A DNA stretch of 5,631 nucleotides from Phycisphaerae bacterium. GTDB lineage: Bacteria > Planctomycetota > Phycisphaerae > Phycisphaerales > SM1A02. Below are positions 1-5,631 of the stretch, piece by piece. A program made the translations under genes and the position numbers. Within the stretch, counting starts at the first letter, position 1; each line of letters starts with the position of its first letter. The notes below the pieces were generated by a model. It ran no database searches. It was not told the origin of the DNA and was given only the letters and a program-made list of their open reading frames with translations. Location of the stretch: positions 6,609 to 12,239 of the forward strand of contig NZFT01000126.1 in the NCBI GenBank assembly GCA_002690755.1. The letters are read 5' to 3'.

Positions 1-465
1 CCCGGCGTGCTCGGCGTGTTTCTGACCTACGGGCTGGTGATCGGACTCGCCGGCGCCGTACTCGGTGCGCTTCTCGGCTGGATCGTGGTGAACAACATCA
101 ACGGCATCCACGAAGCGATGGGCGAACCCGCCCCGACGTGGACGTGGATCTTCGCGTACGTCCTCGCCACGTCGATGTTCGGCGTGGTCATCCAGGCCGT
201 GATGCGGGGCGCGATGCTCCGCACGCTGCTCTCGATCGTGGGCATGCTGGTGCTCGGGTGCGTCGGTACCGCACTGCTCCTGCACCGAGGATTCCTGATG
301 TGGGATCCCGCGGTCTACTACTTCAATTCCATTCCGAACCAGGTCGACTGGTTCAGTGCCACGCTCACCATGGCCGGTGCGATCGTCTTCAGCGTCCTCG
401 GTGCCGCCATCCCGGCGGCCAAGGCCGCGGACACCGATCCGGTACGAGCCCTTCGCTACGAATGA
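1..465 (+). CDS. LolC/LolE-type FtsX-family ABC transporter permease, C-terminal part
   Basis: This is the last 154 residues of an inner-membrane permease; the start lies left of the window. Proteins of this family (LolC, LolE, MacB, FtsX) pair with a LolD-type ATPase and transfer lipoproteins or related substrates out of the inner membrane. Visible in order are a glycine-rich helix (residues 4-30 of the visible part), an extra helix pair (47-68 and 75-94), a periplasmic loop with YYFNSIPNQVDW (106-117), a last helix (119-137) and the family tail PAAKAADTDPVRALRYE. The YY-x-IP-x-VDW loop and the LRYE end are hallmarks of LolC/E rather than of cell-division FtsX. The helix pair at 47-94 is not part of the usual four-helix plan and is described separately. 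The stop codon overlaps the next gene's ATG (ATGA), so the two are almost certainly co-translated. LolC versus LolE cannot be decided from this fragment. Confidence 0.85.
   Translation, partial: PGVLGVFLTYGLVIGLAGAVLGALLGWIVVNNINGIHEAMGEPAPTWTWIFAYVLATSMFGVVIQAVMRGAMLRTLLSIVGMLVLGCVGTALLLHRGFLMWDPAVYYFNSIPNQVDWFSATLTMAGAIVFSVLGAAIPAAKAADTDPVRALRYE
136..285 (+). other. Extra transmembrane hairpin in the permease
   Basis: This stretch encodes about 50 residues holding two hydrophobic helices joined by the short basic turn MRGAMLR. It sits between the penultimate core helix and the periplasmic YYFNSIPNQVDW loop, where LolC/E proteins normally have only a short loop. The basic turn would lie on the cytoplasmic side if the flanking helices keep their usual topology, which agrees with the positive-inside rule. 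The insert boundaries are estimated by eye against remembered family members. Confidence 0.6.
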
Positions 466-1424
466 ACGAGGAAACGAAGAAGACATCCTCGAAGGCCTCG
501 TCCGATCGCGATCCGTCGCCGGTCGTGCTCGAAGCCGCCGGCGTCCGGAAGACCTATCGACTCGGACGCGTTCCGGTCCGGGTCCTCGAAGACGCGTCGA
601 TCGAGGTTCGTCGCGGCGAATGGGTCGCGATCCTCGGTGCGAGCGGCAGCGGCAAGAGCACGCTGCTCCATCTGCTCGGTGGTCTCGACCGGCCGGACCG
701 CGGCACGGCCCGCAATGCGATCCGGTACGAAGGCCGCGACGTGAGCCGGTTCGACAACGCGGAACTGAACCACTACCGGAATCGCAGCGTCGGATTCGTC
801 TTCCAGTTCTATCACCTGCTCCCCGAACTCAGCGTGCTCGAAAACGCGATGCTGCCTTGCCTCGTTCCGAACCGCTGGATCGTCGCGACCCTTCCCCTCC
901 TCGCCGCCCTGGTGGGTGGTGGCGTCGGCGCGACGATCGGTTACGTCGCCGGCCAGGGCGTGCTTCCGGACGCGGACGTCGCGACCGACCCGAAGATGGC
1001 GGTGATCGCGGCCGTCTTCGGCGTGCTCGGCGCCGCGATCGGCGTGGTGCTGCTCCAGATCGGGCAGGTGATCGGGGAACGGATCCGACTTCAGTCGGGC
1101 CCGGAAGCGGCCGCATCCCGGGCCACCCTCGAGGAGTTCGGACTCGGCCATCGACTCCGACACAAGCCGAGCCAGTTGTCGGGCGGCGAACGACAGCGCA
1201 CCGCCATCGCCCGCGCCCTCGCGAGCGAACCCGGCATCCTGCTCGCCGATGAACCCACCGGAAACCTCGACGCCGCGACCGGGCGCGAAATCCTCGACCT
1301 CCTGAAGAAGCGACACCTCGCCGGGCTCACCATCGTCATGGTCACCCATGATCCCAACGTCGCGGAGTACGCCGATCGCGTGGTGCGGCTCGAAGACGGC
1401 CGGGCCGTGGAGACCGGCGATTGA
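462..1424 (+). CDS. lolD: LolD-type ABC transporter ATPase with an inserted hydrophobic hairpin
   Basis: This 320-residue ATPase should power the permease encoded just upstream, working as a cytoplasmic dimer on the inner membrane. All catalytic motifs are intact: Walker A GASGSGKST (59-67), Q-loop FVFQ (Q115) in the LolD-like run FVFQFYHLLPELSVLEN, signature LSGGERQ (239-245), Walker B ILLADEP (D263, E264), D-loop GNLD (267-270) and H-loop H296. LolD proteins are usually about 225-235 residues. The extra length comes from a polar N-terminal extension (1-20) and about 70 residues between the Q-loop helix and the signature (about 136-208), which form two hydrophobic helices. The ATG at 462 overlaps the permease stop (ATGA) and has no clear ribosome binding site, so translation is probably coupled. 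The frame stays open to 138, but that stretch lies inside the permease gene and is not used. The lolD symbol reflects family similarity; the true substrate is unknown. Confidence 0.9.
   Translation: MNEETKKTSSKASSDRDPSPVVLEAAGVRKTYRLGRVPVRVLEDASIEVRRGEWVAILGASGSGKSTLLHLLGGLDRPDRGTARNAIRYEGRDVSRFDNAELNHYRNRSVGFVFQFYHLLPELSVLENAMLPCLVPNRWIVATLPLLAALVGGGVGATIGYVAGQGVLPDADVATDPKMAVIAAVFGVLGAAIGVVLLQIGQVIGERIRLQSGPEAAASRATLEEFGLGHRLRHKPSQLSGGERQRTAIARALASEPGILLADEPTGNLDAATGREILDLLKKRHLAGLTIVMVTHDPNVAEYADRVVRLEDGRAVETGD
867..1085 (+). other. Two-helix glycine-zipper insertion in the ATPase helical subdomain
   Basis: Residues about 136-208 of the ATPase form a hydrophobic helix (139-163), a polar acidic loop (VLPDADVATDPK, 167-178) and a second hydrophobic helix (179-205). 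The first helix contains glycines at 152, 156, 160 and 164, a perfect GxxxGxxxGxxxG zipper; the second has G187, G190 and G194. The reading frame is continuous, and the normal LolD sequence resumes at EEFGLGHRL just before the signature motif. Such a hairpin could anchor the ATPase in the membrane or pack against the permease. That role is inferred. Confidence 0.75.
1409..1413 (+). promoter_or_regulatory. Ribosome binding site for the TTG start of the MFS gene
   Basis: GGAGA lies 7 bases before the TTG at 1421, inside the end of the ATPase gene. The spacing is good and supports the TTG over the in-frame GTG at 1433, whose purine run (AGGGAA) directly abuts the start codon. Confidence 0.55.
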
Positions 1425-2836
1425 CCAGGGAAGTGGCCGAGACCGGCCCCGAGCCGCCCCCCACCCGCCGTGGTCCGGTCGGTGATCTCGTTCTTCTGCT
1501 CGCGGCCGGCATCGCACAGATGCTGGTGGTCGTCGACTACACCGCGACCGCGATCACCCTTCCGAGCATGGCGCGGGATTTCAACGTCTCCGCGGACGGC
1601 CTTCAATGGGTGATCACCGGCTACGTGCTCACCTTTTCGATCGTGCTCGCGATCGCGGGCCCGCTCGGGGACCGGTACGGTCGGCGGCGACTCCTGCTGC
1701 TGGGCATCGTCCTCTTCGGTGCGGCTTCGCTCTGGGTCGGATTGGCCGGATCGGTCACGATGCTCATCGTGTCGAGGCTCGCCCTCGGCGTGGGCGCCGG
1801 CCTGCTCTTTCCACTTTCGACCGCGGTCGTGAGCGCGAGCACCGATCGATCCGAGCTTCCGAGGATGATGTCCATTCTCACCGGCATCGCCACCATCGGC
1901 ATGGCGGTCGGCCCGGTGGTCGGCGGGGTTTTCACCGAACTGATCGACTGGCGATGGGTCTTCCTGATCAACCTGCCCCTCTCCGCGGTCGCGTTCATCC
2001 TCGTCCTGATCTTCGCCCGGGAGAGCCGGAATCCCGACGCGGCCCGAGGTCGCATCGACTTCGCCGGGATCGCGCTGCTGACCCTCGGCATCGGCGGCCT
2101 CTCGATCGGGATCGCGTGGATACCGGATCGACCGGCGATGACCTGGATCCCGATCCTGGCGGGCGGGCTCGTCGCCCTGATCCTCTTCATTCCGTGCGAA
2201 CTGCGGCGACCGCGCCCGCTGATCGACCTGCGGCTGCTCGGCAATCGCGACTTCGCCGGCTACCTGCTCGGAGGCAGCCTGAGCAACACCTGCTGGTGCG
2301 TGCTGATCTTCGCGACGACCCTTTATCTGCAGGAGGTGCGGGGGGACGATGCGATGACCACCGGATTCCAGTTCCTCTACCTCAGCGGCCCCGTCGCGAT
2401 CGCCGGTTTCATCGGCCCCGCGATCCAGAGACGGATCGGCACGCGTCGCATGCTGCTCTTCGCCACCGCGATCCAGAGCGTCGCCTGCGTGGTCTTCTGG
2501 ATGTCCGACGTCTCCCCCTGGCTCGCGATCGGACTGCTCGTGGTCGGGTTCGGCTGTTCGTGGGGCTGGTCGATGTCGCAGGCCGGCGGCATCGCCACGG
2601 TCCCGGAAGGGAACGTCGGGCTCGCCAGCGGCTCGATGCTCACCGTGCTGATCATGAGCGGCAACGTGGGCGTGGTCGTGTCGGCCGCATTGATCAAGGC
2701 CCGAGGCGGCGCCGACATGAGCGACTACGCGCCGGGCATCGCCGCGAGCTATCTGCTCGCGCTGGGCCTCGCGGCGGCGGCGTTCCTTCTGACGTGGATC
2801 GTGGTGCCGACGCCGCGCGACGCCACGTCGACCTGA
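1421..2836 (+). CDS. DHA2-family (EmrB/QacA-type) MFS exporter, 14 predicted helices
   Basis: This 471-residue inner-membrane protein is probably a proton-driven exporter of drugs, lipids or other amphiphiles. Fourteen hydrophobic segments can be counted, at about 22-44, 61-82, 90-109, 111-136, 150-172, 177-198, 213-235, 238-258, 278-302, 314-334, 342-361, 366-386, 402-424 and 439-461. Fourteen helices is the DHA2 plan. Motif A is GPLGDRYGRRR (80-90), the helix-4 motif has R119 and GVGAG, and the antiporter motif C reads GMAVGPVVGG (160-169), followed by DWRWVFLINLP. The helix-1 signature TATAITLPSMARDF is also present. The TTG start overlaps the ATPase stop (TTGA) and has its own ribosome binding site, so it belongs to the same operon. 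The substrate cannot be read from sequence. No periplasmic adaptor gene is visible in the window. Confidence 0.88.
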   Translation: MTREVAETGPEPPPTRRGPVGDLVLLLAAGIAQMLVVVDYTATAITLPSMARDFNVSADGLQWVITGYVLTFSIVLAIAGPLGDRYGRRRLLLLGIVLFGAASLWVGLAGSVTMLIVSRLALGVGAGLLFPLSTAVVSASTDRSELPRMMSILTGIATIGMAVGPVVGGVFTELIDWRWVFLINLPLSAVAFILVLIFARESRNPDAARGRIDFAGIALLTLGIGGLSIGIAWIPDRPAMTWIPILAGGLVALILFIPCELRRPRPLIDLRLLGNRDFAGYLLGGSLSNTCWCVLIFATTLYLQEVRGDDAMTTGFQFLYLSGPVAIAGFIGPAIQRRIGTRRMLLFATAIQSVACVVFWMSDVSPWLAIGLLVVGFGCSWGWSMSQAGGIATVPEGNVGLASGSMLTVLIMSGNVGVVVSAALIKARGGADMSDYAPGIAASYLLALGLAAAAFLLTWIVVPTPRDATST

Positions 2837-2840
2837 GCCG

Positions 2841-2860
2841 GATCGACCGACCCGGTGATC
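2841..2860. terminator. Possible bidirectional terminator hairpin between convergent genes
   Basis: GATC-(G)-ACCG-ACC-CGGT-GATC folds into an 8-pair stem with one bulged base (2845) and a three-base loop. It fills almost the whole 22-base gap between the MFS stop (2834-2836) and the stop of the opposing gene (2859-2861). There is no T-run on either side, so it is not a classical intrinsic terminator. Confidence 0.35.
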
Positions 2861-4292
2861 AGTCGTTGAAGCGGAACCAGTCCGCGGTGTCCGCGAACCA
2901 CGCGGCGGTCGAGACGCCGAGTCGCCGTCGGAACGATTCGTCCAGCGACCGCCCCGCCTTCAGATCGGTGACCAGCCCCGGAATCACGCCCGGCCCCGAT
3001 TCGAGCAGGCGGGTGACGACGATGAACGCGACGTCCCGCCCGAGTCCTTCGGGATCGAAGGCCGGATCGTCGCCGTCGAGGTCGAGGATCCACTGCGGCG
3101 GCCGACCGCCCCGGATCGAGGCCAGTGCCTTCGAGCGCCGGATCGGGTCGATGCGGGAACCCGGGACGTGGGCCGACGCCATCGCCTCCCCGAATCCCTC
3201 CACGAGCCACGCGGGCGGCATGCGACGCGTCTCGAGCATCGCCACCATGCCACGGGTGATGCACCGCACCTCCTCCTCCGCGAAGAGCATGGCCTTTGGA
3301 TCACGGTCCGCATCGATGACTCGAGCGAGGCTCGCGATCCGCCCCGTGCGAGGGGCCGCCATGATGATGAACGGCCCGTCGTCGGTCACGAAGACGATCG
3401 AGTCGTCGGCGTCGAGCACTTCGTGCCCGAACCGACCGGCGGCCAGCATTCGAAGTCGATCATGATCCGCCACCTCCACCACCAGAACGCCACCGGGGAA
3501 CGGATCGAGACCGGGCGGAAGTCCGAGGGTCGCGGCGATGCCGTCGATCCAACGGTCGCATCGCACGCCGTCGCGGGCGAGCCGATCCACCTCCCGCCCC
3601 CCGATCACGATCGTCCTTCGGGTTCGAACGCCTTCGAACCCGAGCCCGTCGGTGGCCTCCTCACCGGCCTCGCGGAGCCGAGCCGCGGCCTCGACCGAGG
3701 TGCGTACGTCGATCGCCGGCCAGGCCTTCGATCCGCGGGGGTGATGATGTGGTCGCCCCCGCGCAAACCGAGCCGCATCCGATGCCGCCGCCAGGGCCGC
3801 CGAGGCTTCGAGCAATTCTTGCGCTCTCCGGCTCGCTTCCTCCAGCCACGCATCGGCCTCATCTCCGGCCGCGGCGATGAGCAGATCCGCCGCTCGATCG
3901 CGAAATGCATCCGCGCCGGTCGCCTCCAGCATGAAGACGAGCCAGGCGAGCCCGGGCGGATCCACCCGCCGAGCCCGGTCGAGGACCGCCCGCCCGATTC
4001 GAAAGCGATCTGCGGGCTTCATCGCGGTCCAGCGAACCGATCCGATCTCACCGTACAGGCCGGCGTCGTCGAAGCGATCGACCGTTCCAACGCTTGTTTT
4101 TCCTGTGCGTTCCTCGATTCGGAGCGGCAGTGGTGAGATGAGCTTCACTTCGCCGCGGAGGAACACCGACCCCGGCGTCACGGGGCCGGAAGATTCCGAG
4201 GGCGGGTCCTCGATCGAACCCGCCCCGGGGGCCTCGAGCCCGCAGGTGAGGAGACCGCAAGCCGTCAGGATGGCAGGAAAGGAGCGTCTCAC
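2859..4292 (-). CDS. Predicted exported/lipid-anchored protein with a degenerate gluzincin (peptidase MA-like) domain
   Basis: This 477-residue protein has a short basic N-terminus (RRS) and hydrophobic stretch with two possible lipobox cysteines: C12 in LTAC fits the consensus but leaves a short hydrophobic core, while C17 in LLTC has an unusual T at -1. Residues about 42-98 look like a small beta domain (VGTVDRFDDAGLYGEIGSVRW). About 99-210 is Ala/Glu/Arg-rich and helical. About 222-477 resembles the planctomycete peptidase MA/DUF1570-type domain, with the beta strand GGVLVVEVADHDRLRML, then the zinc-site helix and PPAWLVEGFGEAM (359-371). The HExxH position reads RCITR (343-347), so proteolysis is unlikely. 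The GTG start is chosen because the signal peptide begins there and no in-frame ATG lies close by; a weak GGTGG precedes it by 4 bases. The frame is open further upstream, but that stretch is antisense to clpC. Function unknown; the domain call is by pattern only. Confidence 0.75.
   Translation of the reverse strand: MRRSFPAILTACGLLTCGLEAPGAGSIEDPPSESSGPVTPGSVFLRGEVKLISPLPLRIEERTGKTSVGTVDRFDDAGLYGEIGSVRWTAMKPADRFRIGRAVLDRARRVDPPGLAWLVFMLEATGADAFRDRAADLLIAAAGDEADAWLEEASRRAQELLEASAALAAASDAARFARGRPHHHPRGSKAWPAIDVRTSVEAAARLREAGEEATDGLGFEGVRTRRTIVIGGREVDRLARDGVRCDRWIDGIAATLGLPPGLDPFPGGVLVVEVADHDRLRMLAAGRFGHEVLDADDSIVFVTDDGPFIIMAAPRTGRIASLARVIDADRDPKAMLFAEEEVRCITRGMVAMLETRRMPPAWLVEGFGEAMASAHVPGSRIDPIRRSKALASIRGGRPPQWILDLDGDDPAFDPEGLGRDVAFIVVTRLLESGPGVIPGLVTDLKAGRSLDESFRRRLGVSTAAWFADTADWFRFND
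3252..3266 (-). other. Zinc-site position lacking HExxH (RCITR)
   Basis: Residues 343-347 lie exactly 19 residues before W362 of PPAWLVEG, the spacing I recall for the first His of HExxH before the W of PxW-x-x-EG in peptidase MA-like proteins. Both histidines are Arg and the catalytic Glu is Cys. The third-ligand Glu equivalent (E365) is kept. The alignment is gapless but done by eye. Confidence 0.55.
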
Positions 4293-4487
4293 GATGCCAC
4301 CATACGGGGGGATTCCTGACTCCGATTCGGGATAACGGGTCGATCGAGGCAGTTTCCGGGCCGATGCAAGGATCACAGGTGGTTCCGGCACGGATGTTGC
4401 CCCCACCTCATGGGATGGGCGACCCTGCGACGGGCACGTGCGTACCATTGAGCAGCAGGCCGACCAGCCAACAATCCGGAGATACCA
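4293..4487. promoter_or_regulatory. Divergent promoter region between the predicted lipoprotein gene and clpC
   Basis: This 195-base gap separates two outward-facing genes, so it should hold both promoters. I see no convincing -35/-10 pair. TACCAT at 4443-4448 is a weak -10 candidate for clpC without a matching -35 box. The perfect palindrome GCACGTGC lies at 4434-4441. No CIRCE element (TTAGCACTC-N9-GAGTGCTAA) is present. Next to the minus-strand gene, a four-codon frame MVAS (4303 down to 4289) ends in a TGA that overlaps the GTG start. Confidence 0.4.
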
Positions 4488-5631
4488 ATGTTCGAAAGAC
4501 TGACCGACCGAGCTCGCAAGGTGATGGCCCTCGCCAACCAGGAGGCCCAGCGGTTCAACCACGAGTACATCGGGACCGAACACATCCTGCTCGGACTCGT
4601 CAAGGAAGGTTCGGGGGTCGGTGCGAACGTCCTCAAGAACCTCGACATCGATCTTCGCAAGGTCCGCCTCGAGGTGGAGAAGCTCGTCAAGAGCGGCCCC
4701 GAGATGGTGACCATGGGCAAGCTGCCGCAGACGCCGCGAGCCAAGAAGGTCATCGAGTACGCGATCGAAGAGGCGCGGAATCTCAATCACAACTATGTCG
4801 GCACGGAGCATCTGCTCCTCGGCCTCCTTCGTGAACACGACGGCGTTGCCGCGCAGGTCCTCATGAATCTCGGGCTCAAGCTCGAAGAGGTTCGCGACGA
4901 GGTGCTCAACCTCCTCGGTGCGGGCGTCGAACCCGACGAACAGGCCCCGGAATCCGGCGAAACCCCCGCGGGTCCGCAGGGTGGCGGCCCCCGTCGCGCC
5001 GCCGGCAAGAGCAAGACGCCGGCGCTCGACTCCTTCGGGCGCGATCTGACCGAACTCGCCAAGCAGGGCGAGCTCGATCCCGTGATCGGCCGGGAGATGG
5101 AGATCGAACGACTGGTCCAGATCCTCTGCCGTCGGACCAAGAACAACCCCGTCCTCCTCGGCGAGGCCGGCGTGGGCAAGACCGCGATCGTCGAAGGGCT
5201 CGCCCAGCAGATCGTCGACCAGGAGATCCCCGATCTTCTCTGGGAGAAGCGACTCGTCGTGCTCGATCTCGCGGCGATGGTCGCGGGAACCAAGTACCGA
5301 GGCCAGTTCGAGGAACGGATCAAGGCGGTGATGAACGAGGTCCGAAGGGCCAAGAACGTCCTGCTCTTCATCGACGAACTCCACACCCTGGTGGGTGCGG
5401 GCGGGGCCGAAGGCGCGATCGACGCCTCGAACGTCCTGAAGCCGGCGCTCGCCCGGGGCGAGATCCAGTGCGTGGGCGCGACCACCTTCGACGAGTACCG
5501 CAAGTACATCGAGAAGGACGCGGCCCTGGAACGACGCTTCCAGCCCGTCCAGGTCGGTGAGCCCACCGTCGAGCACACCGTGGAGATCCTCAAGGGTCTG
5601 CGCGATCGCTACGAGGCGCATCACCGCGTCT
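4488..5631 (+). CDS. clpC: ClpC-type AAA+ unfoldase, N-terminal part
   Basis: This is the first 381 residues of a cytoplasmic Hsp100 unfoldase, which unfolds proteins and feeds them to the ClpP protease; the gene runs off the right edge. It begins with two Clp_N repeats (about 1-70 with [12 protein letters not shown], about 80-142 with [12 protein letters not shown]). A Gly/Pro-rich linker (144-178) follows, then the first AAA+ domain. That domain has Walker A GEAGVGKT (225-232), the pore loop GTKYRGQFE (Y270), Walker B VLLFIDE (D296, E297), sensor-1 GATT (330-333) and the arginine finger region ALERRF (R349, R350). ClpC proteins are normally a little over 800 residues, so the middle domain, second AAA+ domain and ClpP-binding loop lie outside. 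The ATG at 4488 has GGAGA five bases upstream, and [13 protein letters not shown] is a typical ClpC start. ClpB is excluded by the paired EHxLLGL repeats and this N-terminus. Confidence 0.96.
   Translation, partial: MFERLTDRARKVMALANQEAQRFNHEYIGTEHILLGLVKEGSGVGANVLKNLDIDLRKVRLEVEKLVKSGPEMVTMGKLPQTPRAKKVIEYAIEEARNLNHNYVGTEHLLLGLLREHDGVAAQVLMNLGLKLEEVRDEVLNLLGAGVEPDEQAPESGETPAGPQGGGPRRAAGKSKTPALDSFGRDLTELAKQGELDPVIGREMEIERLVQILCRRTKNNPVLLGEAGVGKTAIVEGLAQQIVDQEIPDLLWEKRLVVLDLAAMVAGTKYRGQFEERIKAVMNEVRRAKNVLLFIDELHTLVGAGGAEGAIDASNVLKPALARGEIQCVGATTFDEYRKYIEKDAALERRFQPVQVGEPTVEHTVEILKGLRDRYEAHHRV

Noticed and set aside
138..461. Upstream extension of the ATPase frame.
   Set aside because: It overlaps the permease in another frame, and the translation is Arg-rich shadow sequence. 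The ATG at 462 gives the coupled ATGA overlap.
867..1085. The ATPase insertion as an intein or a mobile element.
   Set aside because: It is too short for an intein, has no splice-junction residues (C/S start, HN end), no flanking repeats, and base use like the rest of the gene.
456..1517. Minus-strand open frame of 353 codons opposite the ATPase.
   Set aside because: It is antisense to a gene with all ABC motifs, and its translation shows no recognisable domain.
1606..3465. Long plus-strand open frame of 619 codons.
   Set aside because: Its translation is low-complexity and Arg/Pro-rich, and it lies out of frame over the MFS gene and antisense to the minus-strand gene.
4377..4408. Inverted repeat AGGTGG/CCACCT in the divergent region.
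   Set aside because: Six-base arms with a 20-base gap are expected by chance in GC-rich DNA of this length.
4293..5624. The minus-strand reading frame of the lipoprotein gene stays open for a further 1.3 kb across clpC.
   Set aside because: It is exactly antisense to the highly conserved clpC, and a signal-peptide start exists at 4292. Open antisense frames are common in GC-rich genes.

Overview
The window is GC-rich (about two-thirds by eye), gene-dense bacterial DNA. The ClpC at the right end (two EH[IL]LLGL repeats, a GEAGVGKT Walker A) and the left-hand pattern of a lipoprotein with a short beta domain plus a gluzincin-like C-terminal domain look planctomycetal to me, perhaps Phycisphaerae. 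This placement is by sequence feel, not by a search. There are five protein genes, two of them cut by the window edges. I see no tRNA, rRNA, CRISPR array, insertion sequence or integrase.

Left half, + strand (1-2836): a tightly packed three-gene operon. It holds the C-terminal part of a LolC/LolE-type FtsX permease (1-465), its LolD-type ATPase (462-1424, joined by an ATGA overlap) and a 14-helix DHA2-type MFS exporter (1421-2836, joined by a TTGA overlap). Permease and ATPase should form an inner-membrane transporter that moves lipoproteins or another lipid-linked substrate. The MFS protein is probably a proton-driven exporter made from the same message.

The most unusual signal is here. The ATPase carries about 70 extra residues, forming two glycine-rich hydrophobic helices, between its Q-loop and its ABC signature. 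The permease also carries an extra hydrophobic helix pair, in the loop between the last two helices of the LolC/E core. Both partners of one transporter therefore seem to have gained a membrane hairpin.

Middle, - strand (2859-4292): a predicted exported or lipid-anchored protein of 477 residues, convergent with the operon. A 20-base hairpin lies in the 22-base gap and may terminate both transcripts. Its C-terminal domain follows the layout of planctomycete gluzincin-like (peptidase MA/DUF1570-type) proteins, but the HExxH zinc site reads RCITR, so it looks like a dead protease.

Right (4293-5631): a 195-base divergent promoter region, then clpC (4488 to the edge), the start of an AAA+ unfoldase that feeds ClpP. 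Across the whole window the palindrome CGATCG is strikingly frequent.
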